DNA of 64,000 bases, taken from assembly GCA_018654745.1 (NCBI GenBank), contig JABILA010000120.1, positions 1 through 64,000 of the forward strand, written 5' to 3'. This DNA is from Alphaproteobacteria bacterium (GTDB lineage: Bacteria; Pseudomonadota; Alphaproteobacteria; UBA2966). Positions 1-7,509 of the stretch are shown in pieces (position 1 is the first letter of the stretch; every line of letters begins with the position of its first letter). The translations under genes were made by a program, and so were the position numbers. Under the pieces are notes generated by a model. The model was not told the origin of the DNA, did not search any database, and saw only the letters and a program-made list of their open reading frames with translations.

Positions 1-119
1 GCCTCAATGCCTTCAGAAAAGCCATGGTCAAAATGTCTGAATTGGAAATCCGCGACTATATGATGGCTTTATTCAAACCAAACATTCCTCGGAAACCGTT
101 GATAGAGTTGGTGTTATGA
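1..119 (+). CDS. 3' end of an unidentified protein gene (partial)
   Basis: Reading from base 3, an open frame of 38 codons runs in from the window edge and stops at TGA 117-119. The translated tail is rich in charged and hydrophobic residues (it contains KMSELEIRDYMMALF) and looks like a genuine C-terminus rather than random sequence. The start and most of the gene lie outside the window, so no family can be assigned. Its last bases overlap the stop codon of the convergent PAS gene by six bases. It is below the length cut-off of the ORF track. The call rests only on frame and composition. Confidence 0.4.
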   Translation, partial: LNAFRKAMVKMSELEIRDYMMALFKPNIPRKPLIELVL

Positions 120-587
120 AAAGAGTCGGGTACTGTGGGCGATCTCTTCAGATTTTTCCTGTGCCTCTTTTTCCGCCCGGTATTTGGCTGTAACAACACT
201 CCACGTCAACATGACCGAGTGGAATTTTTCCCCTTCGAAAACGCCTGTAATCAAAAGATCCAGTGTTTCGTCACCAAGTGCAATTTGCGCCTGATAGGGG
301 AAATTTGTGGGGTCCGCAAGGATACGCCGCTGATGTGAAGGGTCTTTGTGGAAAATGTCGATACATTGTCCTTTGACTTCATCTGCGCGGCAGGGGAGCA
401 AGTGCTCAAGGGATCGCAATGTATCAAGGCTTGTCTTGTTCAGATACGTGACTTCCAACGTTTCCGGATCACAGATAACGACGGCAACAGGCATAGATTC
501 GATAATTTGACTAAGCGCGGCAACGGACATGCCATTACTGTCTGTCTTCTTGGGGGACAAAAAATTGAGCATAGAAAATTCCTTCAT
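114..587 (-). CDS. Stand-alone PAS domain protein
   Basis: A 157-residue soluble protein. Residues about 22-130 read as one PAS sensor domain: the opening IIESMPVAVVICDPETLEVTYLN is the typical start of PAS domains in alphaproteobacterial chemotaxis receptors, followed by the conserved segment around KGQCIDIFHKDPSHQRRIL. A charged helix (about 135-150) comes next, where a receptor would continue into a second PAS or a methyl-accepting domain; here the frame stops. No membrane segment, kinase or receptor domain follows. It may be a natural single-domain sensor or adaptor, or the remnant of a larger receptor. The start is ATG at 587. The ligand or cofactor cannot be told from sequence. Confidence 0.7.
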   Translation of the reverse strand: MKEFSMLNFLSPKKTDSNGMSVAALSQIIESMPVAVVICDPETLEVTYLNKTSLDTLRSLEHLLPCRADEVKGQCIDIFHKDPSHQRRILADPTNFPYQAQIALGDETLDLLITGVFEGEKFHSVMLTWSVVTAKYRAEKEAQEKSEEIAHSTRLFS

Positions 588-906
588 GATCAGATAACCA
601 GCGCCCCCCGGATATCCACATTTCGCGTATGACTTTGATATTAATCAGGTATTGATATCGAATGCAATTAATAACAGTTATTGATTGCAAAAAATAACAT
701 TAACTGGAATTTGTTTAAAATTATTGTTAAACTATAGTTAAATAAAAAATGAAATATAAGTAAACATAAAATAAGTTGTTTTCGAAATATTTAAATAAAT
801 AAAATTTATTACTTGTAAACGTCAAATCAAACACCCAAATGTAATTTCACAAGCAGGACAACTACATAAGCGTCTTGATGCTAATTACTGGAAGGGATGA
901 TGATTA
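588..906. other. AT-rich intergenic region between divergent genes
   Basis: This gap of about 320 bases separates the minus-strand PAS gene from the plus-strand 108-aa gene and must contain both promoters. It is strikingly AT-rich compared with the rest of the window, especially 640-830, with many short A/T runs. I find no open frame, tRNA or good intrinsic terminator in it. A CtrA-like box is listed separately. A purine-rich GAAGGGA at 891-897 serves as the ribosome binding site of the downstream gene. Confidence 0.6.
727..741. promoter_or_regulatory. Possible CtrA-type box (TTAA-N7-TTAA)
   Basis: The sequence TTAAACTATAGTTAA matches the half-site pattern TTAA-N7-TTAA recognised by the alphaproteobacterial response regulator CtrA. 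It lies between two divergent genes, one of them a PAS sensor. In such AT-rich DNA the pattern can arise by chance, and a second near-match just upstream has an eight-base spacer, so this is only a candidate. Confidence 0.25.
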
Positions 907-1233
907 ATGTATGCAAAATCTGAAGTTATTAATGGCCGCGGTGACATCCCACTCGAAGTAGGTGGTTTATTCAGTCGTATGCATGAACTCAATATTACTG
1001 AGACTGCTGAAGTTGTTGCAGTTAGCAAAGATCATTCCGGCGTGCCACATGTGCGTTTTAACCTGATCAGTTCTTTGGGACCAAAGGTTATGGATTGCGG
1101 CATCAAGACCCTGGCGGTTGAGACTTTCCTGAAAACCTATTTGCCTTGCACCAAGTCAACAGGGCCAAAAAGACCTGACTGTGAGACGAAAGCGATGCGG
1201 ACAAATATCACGCACCTCAAATCACACATCTAG
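907..1233 (+). CDS. Uncharacterised 108-aa protein
   Basis: I do not recognise this family. The product is a small soluble protein without signal peptide or membrane helix. The region from about residue 29 to 60 (ITETAEVVAVSKDHSGVPHVRFNL) looks like a compact beta-rich fold, and the C-terminal third is basic and contains Cys residues at about 72, 89 and 99. The start ATG at 907 is supported by GAAGGGA at 891-897. The gene stands alone, preceded by an AT-rich gap and followed by two strong hairpins, so it is probably a monocistronic unit. Confidence 0.65.
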   Translation: MYAKSEVINGRGDIPLEVGGLFSRMHELNITETAEVVAVSKDHSGVPHVRFNLISSLGPKVMDCGIKTLAVETFLKTYLPCTKSTGPKRPDCETKAMRTNITHLKSHI

Positions 1234-1240
1234 CCAGACA

Positions 1241-1320
1241 AACCTCCCACACCAGTATTTTTATGGGGAGGTTACCGGGTCGTGTCCTCGGGGGATGTGG
1301 CACGACCCGGTTCATTATTT
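1241..1320 (+). terminator. Two tandem hairpins after the 108-aa gene
   Basis: The first stem pairs aacctccc (1241-1248) with gggaggtt (1266-1273). The second pairs accgggtcgtg (1274-1284) perfectly with cacgacccggt (1301-1311), 11 base pairs, followed by a T-rich ttcattatttt. Together they form a convincing transcription stop, although the T run is interrupted. The first hairpin ends exactly where the second begins. Confidence 0.65.
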
Positions 1321-1433
1321 TATGTCTCTCTGTTAACCGGCGACAGTATTATTCCTGGCCAATAAGGGTATAAGTTCAATATTATTCTTGTATGAGAACT
1401 AATGTAGTACTGAATTAGCCAGGAGAATTTTCC

Positions 1434-2708
1434 ATGACACACTTTGGTGGCTTGCACACCCGGATCGCATTGTTGCTGATGCTGGGCGTGTTCTTCGCGA
1501 CCCCGTCGATTGCAGCAGATACTGATGCACGCGTGGCCGAGCTTGAACGCATTATCAAGGCACAGCAGGCGCAACTTGCCGCCCAGGCCAAGGTGCTGGA
1601 ACAATTGCAAAAAGAAGTCGGCTCACTTGCAAAGTCGGATGGCGCCAAGGGGTTTGTTACGACCGGCCTGGCGAAATCCGGTAATGACAAGGTTGGTCTG
1701 AAGATATACGGACAGGTCAACCGGGGCGTATTGCTGGTAGACGACGGCCATAACGCCAAAGCTTTCAGCGTCGACAACGATTCATCTTCCACCCGTATAG
1801 GCCTGGTGGGAAATGTAGAAGCCACGGACAATCTGACGATCGGGACAAAGATCGAAGTGCAGTTCGAATCCAATTCAACCGGTGACGTCAACCAGGCTAA
1901 CAACAGTTCCACGATTGCGTCCAACAGTTTCACGGAACGCCATCTCGATCTTTTCTTTGCCCACAAACGGATGGGAACCGTGTGGCTGGGGCAGGGCTCA
2001 ACCGCGTCTGACGCCATGGCTAGCACTGATTTATCCCGGACCACATTGGTGGGTTATTCCTCGGTTTCGGACATAGCGGGTGGTATTTCCTTTGCCACCA
2101 GTGGTACCGGTGCCATCACAGGCAATCCAGCCGTGGGTGATGTCTTCAGCGATATGACTGGTCTCGGTCGTGATGACCGGGTGCGCTATGATACGCCGGA
2201 CATGTCGGGTTTCCAGTTGGGAACATCGCTTGTTGACGGCGGGGAATGGGATCTGGCCGGTAGCTACAATCGGGATTTTGAATCCCTGCAAATGTCCGTG
2301 GGCGGTGGCTATTCCAATCCGTCAGGAACATCGACAACAACGTCGTCGATCACCCATGGCTCACTTTCCGTGATGATGAAAAACGGCATCAATGCGACGG
2401 TGGCAGCAGGCAAGTCAAAAATGAAATCTGCTGCCCGCAGCGATCCCGGTTTCCAGTATCTGAAACTGGGTTACCTGGCCTCATGGACAAAACTCGGAAA
2501 TACAGCTTTTGCTGTGGATTACGGCCAATATGACGACGTGGCCCAGAACAATGACGAAGCCAGCAGTTATGCCCTGATGTTCGTTCAGAATCTCGATAAC
2601 TGGGGAACAGAACTTTATGGCGTTTACCGTAACCATGAACTGAAGCGTACGGGGTCTTCTCTGGATGATATTGACGCCGTGCTGATGGGCGCCAGGGTCA
2701 AGTTCTGA
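1434..2708 (+). CDS. Coiled-coil-tethered outer membrane porin
   Basis: A 424-residue porin of the alphaproteobacterial type. It begins with a signal peptide (hydrophobic core LLLMLGVFF, likely cleavage after SIAA near residue 28). A heptad-rich coiled coil follows at about 31-65 (VAELERIIKAQQAQLAAQ), as in porins that trimerise or tether to peptidoglycan through their N-terminus. The rest is glycine- and aromatic-rich alternating beta strands ending in a terminal Phe (GARVKF), the outer-membrane insertion signal. It should form a trimeric diffusion channel; substrate selectivity cannot be read. The start ATG has AGGAGA immediately upstream. It lies between terminator hairpins and a small lipoprotein gene. 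Confidence 0.85.
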   Translation: MTHFGGLHTRIALLLMLGVFFATPSIAADTDARVAELERIIKAQQAQLAAQAKVLEQLQKEVGSLAKSDGAKGFVTTGLAKSGNDKVGLKIYGQVNRGVLLVDDGHNAKAFSVDNDSSSTRIGLVGNVEATDNLTIGTKIEVQFESNSTGDVNQANNSSTIASNSFTERHLDLFFAHKRMGTVWLGQGSTASDAMASTDLSRTTLVGYSSVSDIAGGISFATSGTGAITGNPAVGDVFSDMTGLGRDDRVRYDTPDMSGFQLGTSLVDGGEWDLAGSYNRDFESLQMSVGGGYSNPSGTSTTTSSITHGSLSVMMKNGINATVAAGKSKMKSAARSDPGFQYLKLGYLASWTKLGNTAFAVDYGQYDDVAQNNDEASSYALMFVQNLDNWGTELYGVYRNHELKRTGSSLDDIDAVLMGARVKF

Positions 2709-2722
2709 CTGGACGCTTTAAC

Positions 2723-2902
2723 GTGAACCGGACGATCAAACAAAAAGCCGTTACCGAGTTGATCCTGGTAGCGGCTTTTCTTGTGCTGGGAGCCTGTGGC
2801 GGCAAACCTTTCACGCCGGAGAAAATAGGTGAAGTCAAAGCCGGACCAGGCCTCTTCACAGGTAAAAAGGGCGGCATCGTTATTTCACCTTCAAGCAACT
2901 GA
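2723..2902 (+). CDS. Small lipoprotein (59 aa), GTG start
   Basis: This gene is too short for the ORF track. It starts at GTG 2723, 14 bases after the porin stop, and encodes 59 residues: a basic N-terminus (NRTIKQK), a hydrophobic helix and a lipobox LGAC with the lipidated Cys at residue 25. A short exported tail containing PGLFTGKKGGIVI follows and the protein ends at TGA 2900-2902. The signal and lipobox are clear and the spacing suggests co-transcription with the porin. Residue +2 is Gly, not Asp, so transfer to the outer membrane is expected. I recall PGLFTG-like tails in other small alphaproteobacterial lipoproteins, but this is memory, not a search. Function unknown. Confidence 0.65.
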   Translation: MNRTIKQKAVTELILVAAFLVLGACGGKPFTPEKIGEVKAGPGLFTGKKGGIVISPSSN

Positions 2903-2986
2903 TTGCAGAAACAAAAACCCCCTTCCAACGCTCATGCAGCGTTGCATGTAAGGTGGGAAGCGGGCATTGAGAATTAGAGCTAGTGA

Positions 2987-3190
2987 TCAGATGGTATCAT
3001 CGCCGCCGTTTGCCAACTCGTGAATTAATCGCTGGAGAAAGGTATACGGGGGTTTTGGGGGCTGGAGATATTCCGGATGTTTCTGGGGGTATTGTTCCGA
3101 AAAATTCTGCAAAATCAGCCCGAAAGGCCCTAGAGCCGGGAATTCGATGCCAAGAGTTTGCTTCAGGTGCTTGCCGCCGGGCTGTGACAT
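2987..3190 (-). CDS. Possible small hypothetical protein (67 aa)
   Basis: Three overlapping open frames occupy the 350-base gap between the lipoprotein and tRNA-Leu. Of these, the minus-strand 67-residue frame has the most protein-like composition: alternating hydrophobic stretches (LGIEFPALGPFGLILQNF) and a Pro-rich middle. It has no recognisable domain and only a weak ribosome binding site. It would be transcribed away from tRNA-Leu. It may equally be non-coding; nothing else is evident in 2903-3251 except a short hairpin (caacgct/agcgttg at 2926-2944). Confidence 0.3.
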   Translation of the reverse strand: MSQPGGKHLKQTLGIEFPALGPFGLILQNFSEQYPQKHPEYLQPPKPPYTFLQRLIHELANGGDDTI

Positions 3191-3251
3191 TGATATAGAG
3201 TGCGCTTCCGTTCACCGGTCTCCTTTCAAGGCGACCGGCATTTGGCATATT

Positions 3252-3336
<85 letters not shown>

Positions 3337-3428
3337 TGTCAAGTAACGGAAAACAAAGGATTTTTCACTGGTTTCGGGGTGTGCACGCCGCGGATCCTGG
3401 TTCACATTAAAAGACGGACGAACGTTCC

Positions 3429-4910
3429 ATGCAGGTTACAGAAACAGGCTCTGAAGGTCTGAAGCGCGAATTCACCATCGTTGTTGAAGCCAGCGAAATC
3501 GAATCCAAAGTCGATGCGCGCATCGCCGAACTCGCTAAAACGGCCAATATGCAGGGTTTCCGCCCTGGTAAGGTGCCGCAATCACTGTTGCGCCAGCGTT
3601 ATGGCGACTCGGTTATGGGCGAAGTGCTGGAAGAAGCCGTCAATAACGGCACCACACAGGCTTTGACCGACAATGACCTGCGCCCGGCCATGCAGCCCAA
3701 AGTCGACGTCAAGGAATTCGACAAGGGCAAGGACCTGGAATACACCGTCGAAGTCGAAATTCTGCCAACCATCGAGCCCACTGATTTTTCAAAAATCAAG
3801 CTGGAGCGCATGAAGGCTGAGCCGGCCAAAACTGAAGTTGAAGACGCCATCAAGCGTCTTGCCGATGCCCAGAAAACATTTGAAGCTGATCCCAAGCGCA
3901 AATCAGAAAACGGCGATGCCGTTGTAATCGATTTTGTTGGCTCGGTTGATGGTGTTGAATTTGATGGTGGCAAGGGTGAGGATCACTCACTTGAGCTTGG
4001 CTCAAACTCTTTTATTCCCGGCTTTGAAGAGCAATTGATTGGCAAAAAGACTGGCGATCATGTGCAGGTCAAAGTCGATTTCCCGGCTGATTATGGCTCG
4101 GACGAACTGGCTGGCAAAGCCGCTGTGTTTGAAGTTGACGTCAAGGAAGTCAAGGTCGCAAGTGCCGCCGAAATCAACGACGCCCTGGCTGAACGTGTTG
4201 GCCTTGAAAACCTCGAAGCCCTGACCACAGCAATTACCGAGCAAATGAGCGGTGATTATGATGGCATGGCGCGCCAGCGTTTGAAGCGTGAATTGCTGGA
4301 CATTCTGGCTGACAGCCACGATTTCGACGTACCGCAAGGCATGGTCGATCAGGAATTTGAAGGTATCTGGCAGCAGGTCGAACAGCAACGCGCCCAGGAT
4401 GGTGATGATGCTGAAGGCGAAGATGCAGGCAAATCTGATGACGAACTGAAGGAAGAGTATCGCGACATCGCCGTTCGGCGTGTGCGCCTTGGTCTTTTGC
4501 TGTCCGACATCGGCACAACCAACAACATCGAAGTGCAGCAGGACGAAGTGAACCGGGCGATGGCTGAGCAAGCCCGTCAATTCCCGGGTCAGGAACAAAT
4601 GCTGGTGGAATATTACCAGAAAAATCCTGACGCCATGAACAGTCTGCGTGCGCCGATCTACGAAGACAAGGTTGTCGACTTCATTCTGGAACTGGCATCT
4701 GTCAGCGAAAAGAAGGTCTCTGTTGACGACCTGATGGCTGAGCCTGAAGCCACTGACAAGCCCAAGCCAAAGAAAAAGGCAGCCGCCAAGAAGAAGGCTG
4801 CACCGAAGAAAAAAGCTGCTGCCAAGGCTGATGATGCGGAGGAAAAACCTGCAGCAAAGAAAAAGCCCGCAGCCAAAAAGAAAGCCGCTGCCAAAAAAGA
4901 AGCCGAATAA
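3429..4910 (+). CDS. tig: Trigger factor with a long Lys/Ala-rich tail
   Basis: Ribosome-associated chaperone and peptidyl-prolyl isomerase that receives nascent chains at the exit tunnel. The N-terminal domain carries the ribosome-docking loop GFRPGKVPQSLLRQRYG (about residues 43-59). An FKBP-type PPIase domain spans about 160-245 (GDAVVIDFVG to FEVDVKEVK), and the substrate-binding arms continue to about 430. Beyond this the protein has an unusual low-complexity tail of about 50 residues (from about 443) made mostly of Lys and Ala, with a short acidic break, resembling histone H1-like tails. Total length is 493 residues against about 430 in E. coli. It is followed by clpP, clpX and lon, the usual proteostasis neighbourhood. 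Confidence 0.97.
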   Translation: MQVTETGSEGLKREFTIVVEASEIESKVDARIAELAKTANMQGFRPGKVPQSLLRQRYGDSVMGEVLEEAVNNGTTQALTDNDLRPAMQPKVDVKEFDKGKDLEYTVEVEILPTIEPTDFSKIKLERMKAEPAKTEVEDAIKRLADAQKTFEADPKRKSENGDAVVIDFVGSVDGVEFDGGKGEDHSLELGSNSFIPGFEEQLIGKKTGDHVQVKVDFPADYGSDELAGKAAVFEVDVKEVKVASAAEINDALAERVGLENLEALTTAITEQMSGDYDGMARQRLKRELLDILADSHDFDVPQGMVDQEFEGIWQQVEQQRAQDGDDAEGEDAGKSDDELKEEYRDIAVRRVRLGLLLSDIGTTNNIEVQQDEVNRAMAEQARQFPGQEQMLVEYYQKNPDAMNSLRAPIYEDKVVDFILELASVSEKKVSVDDLMAEPEATDKPKPKKKAAAKKKAAPKKKAAAKADDAEEKPAAKKKPAAKKKAAAKKEAE

Positions 4911-4928
4911 ACAAGTTGATCTTGCAGG

Positions 4929-4962
4929 GCCGGGACACCAGGTAACATTGGTGCCCGGCTTT
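4929..4962 (+). terminator. Hairpin terminator between tig and clpP
   Basis: GCCGGG plus CACCA (4929-4940, separated by one bulged A) pair with TGGTG plus CCCGGC (4949-4959), loop ggtaacat. The run of T after the stem is only three long, so termination may be partial. Confidence 0.5.
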
Positions 4963-5002
4963 CCAGGCCATTTATAACAATCAAGTGTCAAGAGCGAGGA
5001 AC

Positions 5003-5665
5003 ATGAGCGAAACTTACATGCAAGGCCTGATCCCGATGGTCGTCGAACAGACCAATCGCGGCGAACGTTCTTACGACATTTATTCTCGTCTGCTGAAAGA
5101 ACGCATTATCTTTTTGTCTGGCGGTGTTGACGATCATGTTGCCTCGGTGATTTGTGCCCAGCTGCTGTTTCTAGAAGCCGAAAATCCTGACAAGGACATT
5201 GCGTTCTACATCAACTCACCTGGTGGCATCGTTTCTTCCGGCATGGCGATTTACGACACCATGCAATATGTGAAGCCCGATATTACAACATTGTGCATGG
5301 GGCAGGCCGCTTCCATGGGCTCATTGTTGTTGTGTGCCGGTGCCAAAGGCAAACGATTTGCCTTGCCAAACTCCCGCGTGATGGTTCACCAGCCATCCGG
5401 TGGAGCCCAGGGTCAGGCGACGGATATTGAAATCCAGGCGCGTGAAATTCTCGCCTTGCGGGCCCGTTTGAATCAGATTTATGTCGATCATACCGGACAG
5501 GATCTCGATACAATTGAAAAGGCTGTCGAGCGCGACAACTTCATGACAGCCGAAGAAGCGAAATCCTTTGGTTTGATCGATGATGTGGTCTCCAGCCGTC
5601 CGGTTACTGACGATGACAAAAAGGCGCTGGATTCTGACACGTCGGAAATTGAGGATAAAAGCTGA
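5003..5665 (+). CDS. clpP: ATP-dependent Clp protease proteolytic subunit
   Basis: Serine peptidase forming the double-heptameric chamber that degrades proteins unfolded by ClpX or ClpA. The Ser-His-Asp triad is visible: Ser104 in GQAASMGS, His129 in VMVHQPSGG and Asp178 in ERDNF. I choose ATG 5003 (220 residues, MSETYMQGL) rather than the GTG at 4985 of the ORF track, because GCGAGGA lies just before 5003 and the family starts there. The acidic C-terminal tail (from about 195) is typical. clpX follows after a 260-base gap. Confidence 0.97.
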   Translation: MSETYMQGLIPMVVEQTNRGERSYDIYSRLLKERIIFLSGGVDDHVASVICAQLLFLEAENPDKDIAFYINSPGGIVSSGMAIYDTMQYVKPDITTLCMGQAASMGSLLLCAGAKGKRFALPNSRVMVHQPSGGAQGQATDIEIQAREILALRARLNQIYVDHTGQDLDTIEKAVERDNFMTAEEAKSFGLIDDVVSSRPVTDDDKKALDSDTSEIEDKS

Positions 5666-5718
5666 TAAACATATCGTTTTTGACCTGTTTTCGGGTTATT
5701 AACGGAATGTTGAATGGT

Positions 5719-5792
5719 TTGCGACAATGTGAGGACCCATATCAATCAGGAGCGAGCCTTGATTTTTAGGATCAAATCCCTGATTGTCGCAA
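5719..5792. repeat. Perfect 10-bp inverted repeat in the clpP-clpX gap
   Basis: TTGCGACAAT (5719-5728) is the exact reverse complement of ATTGTCGCAA (5783-5792). Between the arms lies a smaller hairpin TTGAT/ATCAA (5759-5775), and just beyond lies AACCC/GGGTT (5817-5833). The set could fold into a branched RNA in the clpX leader or mark a protein-binding site. There is no T run, so it is not an ordinary terminator. Confidence 0.4.
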
Positions 5793-5925
5793 GATAAAGT
5801 ACATGAGCGGTTCCAGAACCCCATATTTGGGTTGTCGTCAGGGGGCTGGAGCGACTACCATAATAGATGACAGTATTTGCGGCGTTTCGCCGGAAATCAG
5901 TGTTTGAGTAAGGAACGGGGCCAAT

Positions 5926-7191
5926 ATGAGCAAGTCCGGCGGCGGTGACGCCAAGAATACCCTTTATTGTTCCTTTTGCGGCAAGAGCCAGCACGAGGTC
6001 CGCAAGCTTATTGCGGGACCGACCGTATTTATCTGTGATGAATGCGTTGAATTGTGCATGGACATTATCCGCGAGGAACACAAAAGCGCGCTGGTCAAGA
6101 CGACAGACGGTGTGCCAACTCCTGCAGATATCTGCGAAGTTCTCAATGATTATGTGATCGGCCAGAGCCACGCCAAGCGCGTGCTGTCTGTTGCCGTGCA
6201 TAACCATTACAAACGCCTGAACCATGGCGGCAAATCCGATGATGTTGAGCTGGCAAAATCGAATATCCTGCTGATGGGTCCAACCGGTTGCGGCAAGACG
6301 CTGCTGGCCCAGACCCTGGCACGTATTCTCGATGTTCCTTTCACCATGGCGGATGCCACGACCCTGACCGAAGCCGGTTATGTTGGTGAAGACGTTGAAA
6401 ACATCATTCTCAAGTTGCTTCAGTCGGCTGACTATAACGTCGAGCGTGCCCAGCGAGGTATCGTCTACATCGACGAAGTCGACAAGATCAGCCGCAAGTC
6501 TGACAACCCGTCGATTACCCGTGACGTATCGGGCGAAGGCGTGCAACAGGCTTTGCTGAAGATCATGGAAGGCACGGTTGCTTCTGTGCCGCCGCAAGGT
6601 GGTCGCAAGCATCCACAGCAGGAATTCCTGCAAGTGGACACAACAAACATTCTGTTCATTTGTGGCGGTGCTTTTGCAGGTCTGGAAAAGATTATTGGCA
6701 GCCGCGGGCAGGGAAGTTCTATCGGTTTCGGCGCTGACGTGCGCTCTCCCGATGAACGCAAAACAGGTGAAGTTTTGCAAGAAGTTGAACCTGAAGACTT
6801 GTTGAAATTTGGTTTGATCCCTGAATTCGTTGGTCGATTGCCTGTTCTGGCGACCCTGCGTGACCTCGATGAAGATGCTTTGTGTGAAATCCTCAGCAAG
6901 CCAAAGAACGCGCTAATCAAGCAGTATCAACGACTGTTTGAAATGGAAGATGTGCACCTGACATTTTCGGACGACGCCTTACGCGCCATTGCCCGTCGGG
7001 CCATTGATCGCAAAACTGGCGCCCGTGGTTTGCGCTCCATAATGGAGACAATCCTTCTGGAAACCATGTTCGACCTGCCGTCGCTTGAAGGTGTGGAAGA
7101 AGTGGTGATCAACTCCGAAGTTGTCGAGGGTCGTGCCCAGCCACTGTATATTTACGCTGAGCGCGCGGAAGAAATCGAATCCAGCGCCTGA
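5926..7191 (+). CDS. clpX: ATP-dependent Clp protease ATP-binding subunit ClpX
   Basis: AAA+ unfoldase that recognises tagged substrates and feeds them into ClpP; in alphaproteobacteria it also drives cell-cycle proteolysis. The N-terminal zinc-binding domain has CSFCGK and CDECVELC. The Walker A motif is GPTGCGKT (118-125), Walker B is around [10 protein letters not shown] (about 180-189), and the sensor-2 Arg lies in [11 protein letters not shown]. Length is 421, normal for the family. ATG 5926 has AAGGAA and CGGGG upstream. The long minus-strand ORF across it is a shadow. Confidence 0.98.
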   Translation: MSKSGGGDAKNTLYCSFCGKSQHEVRKLIAGPTVFICDECVELCMDIIREEHKSALVKTTDGVPTPADICEVLNDYVIGQSHAKRVLSVAVHNHYKRLNHGGKSDDVELAKSNILLMGPTGCGKTLLAQTLARILDVPFTMADATTLTEAGYVGEDVENIILKLLQSADYNVERAQRGIVYIDEVDKISRKSDNPSITRDVSGEGVQQALLKIMEGTVASVPPQGGRKHPQQEFLQVDTTNILFICGGAFAGLEKIIGSRGQGSSIGFGADVRSPDERKTGEVLQEVEPEDLLKFGLIPEFVGRLPVLATLRDLDEDALCEILSKPKNALIKQYQRLFEMEDVHLTFSDDALRAIARRAIDRKTGARGLRSIMETILLETMFDLPSLEGVEEVVINSEVVEGRAQPLYIYAERAEEIESSA

Positions 7192-7509
7192 TTTGCTCTT
7201 GAAATTGGCACTCTCCTACGCCAAGTGATAATCAATCGTTTCGGTTCAGGCCGGGGATCGGATCTGGTGGCAGCGCGCCACCTTCCGCACCTGCATTTCC
7301 CATTGTTCTGTCAGATGCCAAATTGGCTGAAAACGTAGAATAAATGAGGTTTGAGGGTCGAATTCGATTTGGCGCTAGCGCATAATCAGCCAAATCGTAT
7401 GATCCTTGAATTCGGATGCCGGTAAGTCTCCTGCCAGGTACCGGACCTGGATGTTAAACAATATTTCGGTGACGGGGATACCCGCACTGCTCTCGCTGGA
7501 AGGTCCGAA
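7192..7509 (+). promoter_or_regulatory. clpX-lon intergenic region with repeated GCCAAAT motif
   Basis: This 318-base gap has no credible gene. It holds a near-palindrome GCCAAATTGGC (7317-7327) and a 9-bp inverted repeat CGATTTGGC (7365-7373) / GCCAAATCG (7389-7397) with a GCTAGC palindrome between the arms, so GCCAAAT occurs three times (once inverted) in 80 bases. CTTGAA hexamers at 7198 and 7405 resemble the -35 part of heat-shock sigma-32 promoters, as expected for lon, but I see no clear matching -10 box. A GGAAGG ribosome binding site precedes lon. Confidence 0.35.

Noticed and set aside
4759-4910. AAGAAAAAG-type repeats as a DNA repeat array
   Set aside because: The periodicity comes from Lys/Ala codons in the tig tail, not from a repeat array; spacing is irregular and there are no unique spacers.
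4002-4991. 329-aa minus-strand ORF across tig
   Set aside because: It is antisense to a certain tig gene, with low-complexity Phe/Leu/Cys-rich translation mirroring the Lys/Ala tail. It is a codon-bias shadow.
5746-6780. 344-aa minus-strand ORF across clpX
   Set aside because: Antisense shadow of clpX; no family features and no ribosome binding site.
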